Shown here one piece after another: positions 1 to 5,027 of a DNA stretch of 5,027 bases (positions are counted from its first letter, which is position 1; each line of letters begins with the position of its first letter). Source of the stretch: Oscillospiraceae bacterium (GTDB lineage Bacteria > Bacillota > Clostridia > Oscillospirales > Ruminococcaceae); the NCBI GenBank assembly GCA_017416665.1, contig JAFQBO010000296.1:1-5027 (forward strand). Reading direction: 5' to 3'. The notes under the pieces are model-generated. The model was not told the origin of the DNA. It worked only from the letters and a program-made list of their open reading frames with translations, and did no database searches. Both the position numbers and the translations under genes were made by a program.

Positions 1-122
1 CAAAGGCTCTGCCTTTGGAAACCGCAAGCCTTTGAAAAGGCTTGACCGAAACTTTTAATTTTGAAAAATCTTTTCAACAGGAACTTTTTCGACAAACTGA
101 AACAGCCCATTGGGCTGTTTTT
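1..122 (+). repeat. Structured intergenic repeat, copy 1 (left part possibly cut by window edge)
   Basis: Non-coding block built from consecutive hairpins. Arms 1-7 and 11-17 (CAAAGGC / GCCTTTG) enclose a TCT loop. A 20-base palindrome at 25-44 has 9-base arms and a 2-base centre. A conserved segment follows at 44-63, then an 18-base segment at 83-100 (ACTTTTTCGACAAACTGA), then the terminator-like hairpin at 101-122. The same order of parts recurs at 182-320: segment 44-63 matches 244-263 at 17 of 20 bases, and 83-100 matches 273-290 exactly. The short reading frames across it look incidental: they cross hairpins and have no ribosome site. It resembles intergenic repeats common in Ruminococcus-like genomes; that family link is from memory, not a search. 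Confidence 0.6.
101..122 (+). terminator. Rho-independent terminator-like hairpin, plus orientation
   Basis: Arms 101-109 (AACAGCCCA) and 111-119 (TGGGCTGTT) are perfectly complementary. In practice this gives an 8-base stem with a 3-base loop. On the plus strand it runs into T residues at 118-122. In the minus direction the stem is followed by TCAGTTTG, which is a poor U-tract. It therefore best fits stopping a plus-strand transcript entering from the left, though no such gene lies in the window. Confidence 0.6.
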
Positions 123-162
123 CAATTCACCCCTCGTAAATGCGCCTCCGGTTGAGGTGTTT

Positions 163-180
163 CGCACTCTGCGGAGTGCG
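163..180. repeat. Short GC-rich hairpin between the two repeat copies
   Basis: Perfect 7-base arms CGCACTC (163-169) and GAGTGCG (174-180) enclose a TGCG loop. It directly abuts the hairpin that opens repeat copy 2 at 182-199, so the two would stack as consecutive stems in RNA. No T-run follows, so it is not a terminator by itself. Confidence 0.6.
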
Positions 181-181
181 A

Positions 182-320
182 CGAGGGCGCTGCCCCTCGA
201 CCCCGCAAACTTTTGTACCACAGGCATGCAAGCAAAAAAGTTTGATCAAAACTTTTAGTTTTGTAGCTGGCGACTTTTTCGACAAACTGAACAGAGCAGA
301 AAAAATTCCTGCTCTGTTTT
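182..320 (+). repeat. Structured intergenic repeat, copy 2
   Basis: Second, diverged copy of the block at 1-122, with its parts in the same order. It opens with a hairpin of arms CGAGGG (182-187) and CCCTCG (194-199), then CCGCAA (203-208; copy 1 has it at 22-27). A variable stretch follows, then the conserved segment 244-263, which overlaps an imperfect palindrome centred on TTTGATCAAA. The 18-base segment 273-290 is identical to copy 1, and the block ends in a hairpin at 290-320. The distance between matching parts drifts from 181 to 200 to 190 bases, so the copies differ by insertions or deletions in their variable parts. Confidence 0.6.
290..320 (+). terminator. Terminator-like hairpin just downstream of the dockerin gene
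   Basis: Perfect 10-base arms AACAGAGCAG (290-299) and CTGCTCTGTT (309-318) surround a 9-base A/T-rich loop. On the plus strand the stem ends in TTTT (317-320) and continues TATATTATTCTG. It begins only 5 bases beyond the stop codon of the minus-strand dockerin gene, so it may also end that transcript. In that direction, however, the stem is followed by CAGTTTGTCG, which is not a good U-tract. It is best read as a plus-strand terminator with possible weak bidirectional action. Confidence 0.55.
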
Positions 321-323
321 ATA

Positions 324-2702
324 TTATTCTGTTTCAGGCCAGATTATCGGATGAATACTTGTATAGATATGACTGATATTTGTTACATTTTCTGCATCTG
401 CCTTATCTATAAGCAGAACAATTCTTTTGTACTGCATATCAGGTGTAGCGTTTATAGGTTCGTAAACTTCAGTGTTTACAATAATTGTATCATTCACTTT
501 TGTAATCGTATCTTCAATAGTAACATTTCTGTTGCTTCCGCCTGATGGAATGTAAAGGATAATCGCAGATTTTTCTTCAAAAATGCTGTCTGTAACAGTT
601 TCATTGATAAGAGTGTTTACGTTTTCTGAATTGTATGTATAGTCATCTTTTTCATTTTCTTCAATTACTGATGTAAATTCCTCTTTTGTATTTGCGATAA
701 ATCCTCTGGATTCCTCAATGCTTACACCGGTTACCCATTCATTGGTAAGAACTGTATATTCAATCTGCTGAGTTTCCATAAGTCCCTGACGGTTTTTAAG
801 CCATCTTTTAAGAATAGTGAAGTCGAAAACGTTTATTTTGCCATCATTGTTAAGGTCGGCATTACTGCATAAAACGTCATTGTTTCTTGAAAGAAGCCAC
901 TTTTTCATTGCAACGGCATCTTCAACACCCATACTGCCGTTAAGATTGCAGTCACCGATATTTGAGTCGGCTGTTATCTGCATGTCATCGCTGATTGTAT
1001 AATTCTGAATTACATGTGTTGCACCTTCACAATCCGGATCCCACAGCTGACTTTTAAGCCAGTCCATTGTTATGTTACCGCTTGCAGTTGGTTTATAGAG
1101 TATTATAGTGCATCCCATACCGCCGTCTAAAGGTTCAACAAATGTTCTAGAAAGATTATAATCAAGAACAGATTCAACTGCTCCATTTCCGCTCTGTGTT
1201 AATTCTATGTCAAATCCGCCATCATAGCATACATCATCACAATAAACAATATATCCGTTCTGAACAGATGTTGTACCATGCTTTATACGGAAATTATTAA
1301 ATTCATCAACACAGTCAGGGAGCCAGCCATAGTAATCGGTTTCTGTGACAGTTCCGTCTTCTGATCTTTCAAAGCTGAAATTGTACTGATTGTAAACAAC
1401 ATTGGTCTGTGGATTCATGTAAAGCCAGTTAAAGCTGAGAGTTCCAGGTTCTGTAATGTGATAAACAGTTACTTCATAGTTAAAATAGCAATGATCAAAA
1501 TATTCTTTGTATGATTCAGATACTCCCAGTTCACTAAGCTTATTTATATAATCATAGTGTGCCTCCATGTATTCTTCATCTGTTGCATAATCGGAAGGAA
1601 CAGGTTCTTCAGGCCATATTAAATCATATGTTTTCTGGAATACAACACAATCGTTCATATTAACTGTACTTCCTGCATCTTCTGTTGCATACTCAGTGCC
1701 GTCATCAACCCATGTATCTTTTTTCTGTACAGTACAGATATACTCACCGAATACATGTGTTTTACCGTATTTGTTGTCAAATTTTAATGCATCTTCAAAA
1801 TTGCGTGGAATCCATGATGGAACAGATTCTGTTATATCGTCTGACATGGTTATATCAAGGTTTTCATCAATGACAAAGTTTCTGATTTCTGCTGTACCGA
1901 ACTCACAATCCGGATCCCAGAGCTGACTGTTAAGCCATGTTGCTGTTACATTACCACTGTGTGAAGGACAGTAAACTCTGATTTCCTTTGAAGGAGTTCC
2001 CGGTGCAATAGGTCCGTATGTTTCTTCTGATGCAGTACCCTCAAAAACAGGATCTAACTTTCCTTCACCTGTCTGAGAAAATTCAACGTCCATTCCTGCA
2101 CTGTAGCCGACAATGTCGCAGTAAACTACATACTTGCCGTGTACAGAGACTTTGCCGTACTGTTCAATGAATGCATCAAATTCAGTTTCGCAGTCAGGGA
2201 TAAAAGAAAACCAGTCTTTTTCTGTAACAGTACCGTCAGCGGCTGTTTCAAAGCTTAATTCAGTCTGATCAACGATATTGTCGTTGTACTTTCCGATGTG
2301 GCTTATGTTCATTATTCCTTCGCTGGCAAGATAGGCTGTTACCGCAATTCTGAAATCGGCTGTTTCACTTTCGTAAACATCTCCTGCAATAACATTGTAG
2401 CAGCCACTGTCGTAATTTGTCTGATATGTATACGAATTGTTAAGGAGAAAAACAGTACATATTATACTGCCTTCTGGAGTTTCCTTAATGTAAGTTTTTC
2501 CGTATGTGTTGTAAAATTCGAGTGCGTCGTCAAAATTTTTCGGAACCCAGTCAATGTCATACATATCAACTACTTCTTCTGAACCGGGCTGAATGACAGT
2601 TTCGTCAGCGAAAACCACAGCGTTTGAAACTGTGCTTACAGTCATTGATGAGCAAATAGTCAATGCTGTAAGAAAAGCTGATAATTTTTTAAAATTTTTC
2701 AT
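324..2702 (-). CDS. Secreted dockerin protein with two repeated modules and a PrcB-like C-terminus
   Basis: 792 residues. The ATG at 2702-2700 is preceded by a strong AGGAGGT (2717-2711) with an 8-base spacer; the stop is TAA. Residues 1-32 form a Sec signal peptide (KNFKK, hydrophobic core, likely cleavage after VFA). Two tandem modules follow, about 52-288 and 297-580. They share W(V/I)P(K/R)NF(D/E)DAL, YGKT, a PDC..EF motif, VYCD and SQLWDPDCE. A type I dockerin lies at 583-640. Its calcium loops have ligand positions D584, N586, N588, G592, D595 and D616, N618, D620, N624, D627, each followed by a helix containing KKWL or KRWL. Residues 646-792 resemble PrcB_C (F..VIEEN, EKSAIILYIPSGG, KRIVLLIDK). 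Known for the family: dockerins bind cohesins on scaffoldins, so the protein is probably exported and attached to a cell-surface complex. No catalytic domain is recognised, and the module function is unknown. The gene is probably transcribed alone. Confidence 0.93.
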   Translation of the reverse strand: MKNFKKLSAFLTALTICSSMTVSTVSNAVVFADETVIQPGSEEVVDMYDIDWVPKNFDDALEFYNTYGKTYIKETPEGSIICTVFLLNNSYTYQTNYDSGCYNVIAGDVYESETADFRIAVTAYLASEGIMNISHIGKYNDNIVDQTELSFETAADGTVTEKDWFSFIPDCETEFDAFIEQYGKVSVHGKYVVYCDIVGYSAGMDVEFSQTGEGKLDPVFEGTASEETYGPIAPGTPSKEIRVYCPSHSGNVTATWLNSQLWDPDCEFGTAEIRNFVIDENLDITMSDDITESVPSWIPRNFEDALKFDNKYGKTHVFGEYICTVQKKDTWVDDGTEYATEDAGSTVNMNDCVVFQKTYDLIWPEEPVPSDYATDEEYMEAHYDYINKLSELGVSESYKEYFDHCYFNYEVTVYHITEPGTLSFNWLYMNPQTNVVYNQYNFSFERSEDGTVTETDYYGWLPDCVDEFNNFRIKHGTTSVQNGYIVYCDDVCYDGGFDIELTQSGNGAVESVLDYNLSRTFVEPLDGGMGCTIILYKPTASGNITMDWLKSQLWDPDCEGATHVIQNYTISDDMQITADSNIGDCNLNGSMGVEDAVAMKKWLLSRNNDVLCSNADLNNDGKINVFDFTILKRWLKNRQGLMETQQIEYTVLTNEWVTGVSIEESRGFIANTKEEFTSVIEENEKDDYTYNSENVNTLINETVTDSIFEEKSAIILYIPSGGSNRNVTIEDTITKVNDTIIVNTEVYEPINATPDMQYKRIVLLIDKADAENVTNISHIYTSIHPIIWPETE

Positions 2703-2852
2703 AGTGCAATACCTCCTGTTTGAAAAATAATTTGTAAAACAAGCGTTTTAATGCTTTCATTAATATAGACGTACAAACTTCGGATTTTTCGCAGTAAATT
2801 TTAAGTTAAAATATAAAAATATATAAAACTCTGAAAATACTCTTTACAGTTT

Positions 2853-2972
2853 GTTGAAAAAAGTCCATTTTTATACTAACGGGCGAGCAATGCTCGCCCT
2901 TACAAATGGTTTAAATGTGTTGTTTGCTGTAGGGGCGACCATTGGTCGCCCGCTATTTTTAGGTTTTTCAAC
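2853..2972. mobile_element. MITE-like nested palindromic element without coding capacity
   Basis: This element of about 120 bases has matching inverted ends: GTTGAAAAA at 2853-2861 and its complement TTTTTCAAC at 2964-2972. Just inside are two strong hairpins: 2881-2899 (GGGCGAGCA / TGCTCGCCC) and 2933-2951 (GGGCGACCA / TGGTCGCCC). Facing inward, CGCCCTTACA and TGTAGGGGCG are also near-complements, so the whole unit can fold on itself. A 9-base direct repeat, ACTCTGAAA, occurs at 2828-2836 and 2973-2981. The right copy abuts the element, but the left copy stands 16 bases off, so it is only a possible target duplication. The GTAGGGGCGACC...GGTCGCCCG core looks like a dispersed repeat seen in many Clostridia (recognition from memory). 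It separates the LUD gene from the dockerin gene. Confidence 0.55.
2933..2951 (-). terminator. GC-rich hairpin downstream of the LUD gene, possible transcription stop
   Basis: Arms GGGCGACCA (2933-2941) and TGGTCGCCC (2943-2951) give a very stable stem. It is the first strong hairpin met by transcripts leaving the LUD gene, 36 bases beyond its stop codon. It is followed in that direction by CTACAGCAAACAAC rather than a T-run, so intrinsic termination is not supported. It may still slow polymerase or protect the RNA 3' end. It is also one of the two hairpins of the 2853-2972 element. Confidence 0.3.
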
Positions 2973-2987
2973 ACTCTGAAAGGAGCA

Positions 2988-3656
2988 TCAATATCCGAGT
3001 GATTCGGCAACAAGGATAACCTTTATTCTGTTTTTATGTCTCTGCTGTGCGGAAACGAGGAAATTACAGCATATTCTGCCATCACTCTTACAGCCTGATG
3101 TTATGCCGTCGCAGTTACCTGCCAGTGCGGCACATTCGCCCTTTTCGTGACAGAATGTATCACATGAAAGACGGACAGTATTTGCAGGTGCGGCAATGGT
3201 TTTTACACGTTTTACAGCGTCATCAAGATTTTTTACAATTTTATTGTATCCTGCAACAACAATAACAGATTCAGGACCGAAAGCAATAGCGGCAATTCTG
3301 TTGCTGTTTCCGTCAACGTTGTAAAGCTCACCATTTTCGGTAATTGCATTTGCACTTGTGAAATATGTGTCTGTACTGAAACACTTAATGTAGAAATCTT
3401 TGATGTTTTCAGCAGTAAAGTCTGCTCTGTCAAGGAAATTATAGCCTTCATTTTTGAGCATATCAATAACGCCAGCTTCCTTGAGTGAAACAGAACCACC
3501 GCTTCCGATAAGTTCATCCTTTGAAATGAGCGTTTTAACAATTTCTGGCACCTGTTCTTTTGTGTCAGCAATAAACACCTGCATATTGTTGCTTTCAAGA
3601 GCCTTTTTGGTTTTTTCCATACGCATCTGAACAATCTTTTTTACATTTTCTTCCAT
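2988..3656 (-). CDS. Stand-alone LUD-domain (DUF162) protein
   Basis: 222 residues. The ATG at 3656-3654 follows a clear GGAGGT (3668-3663) with a 6-base spacer; the stop is TGA. The LUD domain (LutC/YkgG type) fills most of the chain. Visible family signatures are IGSGGSVSLKEAG (50-62), the ITENGELYNVDGNSNR segment (105-120), the glycine/valine strand VIVVAGYNKIV (131-141), and the ending RIKVILVAESLGY (210-222). A cysteine-rich tail holds C165, C169, C175, C182, C189, C196 and C197. Relatives include LutC of the lactate-oxidation complex, but no LutA or LutB partner is present, and stand-alone members have no settled reaction. No signal peptide is seen, so the protein is cytosolic. A role in lactate use should not be assumed. 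The gene lies 57 bases after the lipoprotein gene and may share its transcript. Confidence 0.93.
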   Translation of the reverse strand: MEENVKKIVQMRMEKTKKALESNNMQVFIADTKEQVPEIVKTLISKDELIGSGGSVSLKEAGVIDMLKNEGYNFLDRADFTAENIKDFYIKCFSTDTYFTSANAITENGELYNVDGNSNRIAAIAFGPESVIVVAGYNKIVKNLDDAVKRVKTIAAPANTVRLSCDTFCHEKGECAALAGNCDGITSGCKSDGRICCNFLVSAQQRHKNRIKVILVAESLGY

Positions 3657-3678
3657 AATAAAACCTCCGTTTATTTTT

Positions 3679-3705
3679 AAGGACGCCTGAATTCCAGACG
3701 TCCTT
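3679..3705. other. Intergenic hairpin between the lipoprotein and LUD genes
   Basis: Outer arms AAGGACG (3679-3685) and CGTCCTT (3699-3705) are perfect. One C/A mismatch follows, then inner arms CTG / CAG enclose AATTC. The hairpin sits wholly inside the 57-base gap, just ahead of the LUD ribosome site. For transcripts on the minus strand it is followed by AAAAATAAACGG, with only two T residues, so it is not a standard terminator. On the plus strand it is followed by ATTTTTTATT, but no plus-strand gene needs stopping here. It could be a leaky terminator, an RNA-processing site or an expression-balancing stem. Confidence 0.55.
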
Positions 3706-3713
3706 ATTTTTTA

Positions 3714-4961
3714 TTAATAGCCTACCATATTATTGTCTGTTGTTTCTGTTTCAGGGATTTCGTAATCGAATGGTTCGTATCTGTCAACAGCATTTTCGTT
3801 TATTGTAAGATTGAGTGCGTTTGCCCATTCTTCAATTTTATCCTGCATAGGTTCTGAATATAATGAAGATCTTTCGCTGTCAATAGCTGCTTCAGACCAG
3901 AGATCGTCTGATGTCATACGTTCTTCAATATCAAGCTTTACAGCAACATAAATCTTGTCTTCATCTTCAATTATTTCAGGAACACCTGTTTTTGTGGCAG
4001 TATTGTATGCCCAGTCATAGAAAGCCTTTGAAGGATTGTATGTAAGATCTTCTTCCTTTGTATCTTCATCTGTTGTAACAACGGCGATGATAGATTCGTT
4101 TGCATATGGATCAACAGTAGTTGTTGTAGTTGTTGTGTCAGTTGCTTCTTCAGCGGCAGTTGTTACAGCTTCTGTTGTTTCTTCAGTTTCACCGGCTGCT
4201 TCAGCGGCCTTTTCTTCTGTATATGCTGTGTATTCTTCTGAAATTTCGTTGAACTTTTCAAGCATTTCAGCATTGTCTTTTGCACTCTTTACAGTTTTGA
4301 GGTATTCGTCTGCGAGCTTTTTGATTTCAGTTTTGCCTGCCTCATCAAGTGCATTGCCGTCAGCGTCGTTTAAATCGAGAGCAACATACTTAACTCTTGC
4401 ATTGTTTGCAATGAAGTTATCCTTAAGTGTGCTTTCCTGAACGTTTTCAGTACCGCCTTCGCCGTATATAGCAGTAAATACAGCATCCATCTTATATGAG
4501 TTTATCAGAACTTCTTCAATGGATTCTCTGCTGATACCGTTTTCAAAATATTCGTTTGTTTCTTCACCTGTAAGATATTCAGCATAGTCTTTTGCAGAGG
4601 CGATTTCTTCTTCTGTAAGAGTAAGCTGCATTTCGTCAAATTTCTTTATAACAGCAATGTGGTTTTTACAGCTCTTGATTGTTTCGTCATGAACCCAGTC
4701 AAGGAACTTCTTACCGTCGATAGTAGCTTCTTCAAGTGCATCCTGGTCTTCGGTATCAAGCTTATCATTTTCTTCCTGAGCAAGTGTTTTGGCTTCTTCG
4801 AGTGACATATTCTGATAGAAGATGTATACACCTGACTTCAAATCAAAGCCATCAACGGACATTGTAGTTGCAGTTGATGTTCCCACTGTACAGCCGGCAC
4901 ATGAAATCATTACAGCTGCTGCAATAAAAGCTGTAAGACAGGTTTTAATTTTTCTTAACAT
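3714..4961 (-). CDS. Lipoprotein resembling PrsA/SurA-type extracytoplasmic foldases
   Basis: 415 residues from the ATG at 4961-4959; the stop TAA is backed by a second in-frame TAA. The lipoprotein signal starts MLRKIKTCLTAFIAAAVMIS and ends in the lipobox CAGC, with C24 the likely lipidated residue (C21 is an alternative). Next is SVDGFDLKSGVYIFYQ (35-50), typical of the N-terminal chaperone segment of clostridial PrsA/SurA-like lipoproteins. Long acidic helices follow (52-165). ARVKYVALDL (188-197) and KIYVAVKLDIEE (336-347) look like strands flanking a parvulin-type region. That region is interrupted by an Ala/Glu/Thr-rich stretch (246-283) with seven Thr in a row (276-282), and no clear parvulin active-site pattern is seen. 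Such proteins help fold exported proteins at the outer membrane face; isomerase activity is doubtful here. It lies upstream of the LUD gene, probably on the same strand-unit. Confidence 0.9.
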   Translation of the reverse strand: MLRKIKTCLTAFIAAAVMISCAGCTVGTSTATTMSVDGFDLKSGVYIFYQNMSLEEAKTLAQEENDKLDTEDQDALEEATIDGKKFLDWVHDETIKSCKNHIAVIKKFDEMQLTLTEEEIASAKDYAEYLTGEETNEYFENGISRESIEEVLINSYKMDAVFTAIYGEGGTENVQESTLKDNFIANNARVKYVALDLNDADGNALDEAGKTEIKKLADEYLKTVKSAKDNAEMLEKFNEISEEYTAYTEEKAAEAAGETEETTEAVTTAAEEATDTTTTTTTVDPYANESIIAVVTTDEDTKEEDLTYNPSKAFYDWAYNTATKTGVPEIIEDEDKIYVAVKLDIEERMTSDDLWSEAAIDSERSSLYSEPMQDKIEEWANALNLTINENAVDRYEPFDYEIPETETTDNNMVGY

Positions 4962-4968
4962 ATTCTTT

Positions 4969-4972
4969 CTCC
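4969..4972 (-). promoter_or_regulatory. Ribosome site that fixes the lipoprotein start
   Basis: On the minus strand GGAG (4972-4969) stands 7 bases before the ATG at 4961. The open frame extends to a TTG at 4988. That start would put nine residues (MFSAEWRKN) ahead of a normal lipoprotein signal and would overlap this ribosome site, so the ATG is preferred. Confidence 0.7.
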
Positions 4973-5027
4973 ATTCCGCCGAAAACAAATTTTACGGCAT
5001 TAGTATTAAATGTTTTTTAAAAAAGCA

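Noticed and set aside
61..376. Two overlapping plus-strand open frames (65 and 78 codons)
   Set aside because: They cross the terminator hairpin and the two repeat copies, lack ribosome sites and resemble no protein; treated as chance frames in repeat DNA.
2755..2850. Candidate promoters for the dockerin gene, for example TATATT at 2767-2762 on the minus strand
   Set aside because: The region is so AT-rich that several -10-like hexamers occur, but none has a convincing -35 at proper spacing. A promoter probably lies here but cannot be placed.
2881..2951. Two similar hairpins considered as a CRISPR repeat pair
   Set aside because: Only two inverted units of different sequence, no regular spacer series and no cas genes; the nested symmetry fits a palindromic element better.
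3233..3634. 133-codon minus-strand frame inside the LUD gene
   Set aside because: Out-of-frame shadow of a well-supported LUD gene; no recognisable domain and no ribosome site.
4036..4440. 134-codon plus-strand frame rich in Val and Ser
   Set aside because: It is the antisense shadow of the Thr/Glu/Ala-rich part of the lipoprotein gene; its Val run mirrors the Thr repeat.
4962..4988. Extended lipoprotein start at the TTG codon
   Set aside because: It would add nine residues before the signal peptide and overlap the GGAG that serves the ATG at 4961.
5004..5027. TTTAAT -10-like hexamer and a 12-base TTTTTTAAAAAA palindrome upstream of the lipoprotein gene
   Set aside because: A matching -35 would fall outside the window, and the palindrome is a simple A/T run; too little to call a promoter.

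Overview
The window looks like chromosomal DNA from a low-GC anaerobic Firmicute of the Ruminococcus / Oscillospiraceae type. This is inferred from four things: a secreted protein with a type I dockerin (a cellulosome-type docking module), AT-rich intergenic DNA, strong AGGAGG-type ribosome sites, and structured intergenic repeats of a kind common in that group. No rRNA, tRNA, phage gene, CRISPR array or transposase gene is visible.

All three protein genes are on the minus strand, so transcription runs from high to low coordinates. First is a lipoprotein resembling PrsA/SurA-type foldases (3714-4961). The start is set at 4961 rather than at an upstream TTG, because the ribosome site and signal peptide both fit there. 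After 57 bases carrying a hairpin comes a stand-alone LUD-domain protein (2988-3656). A 285-base gap follows, mostly filled by a MITE-like nested palindrome (2853-2972). The last gene is a large secreted dockerin protein (324-2702). It has a signal peptide, two tandem copies of a cysteine-containing module of unknown function, an internal two-loop dockerin, and a C-terminal domain resembling PrcB_C.

Positions 1-323 carry no credible gene. They hold two diverged copies of a structured intergenic repeat, each ending in a hairpin with a T-run that reads as a terminator for plus-strand transcription. A convergent plus-strand gene may therefore end just left of the window.

The lipoprotein and LUD genes could be one transcription unit. 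The dockerin gene is probably separate, because the palindromic element lies between it and the LUD gene. Nothing in the sequence ties the three into one pathway. Two of them act outside the membrane: the dockerin protein would be secreted and held by a cohesin scaffold, and the lipoprotein could help fold exported proteins. I see no clear new system. The points most worth a second look are the repeated architecture of the dockerin protein, the palindromic element and the tandem intergenic repeats.
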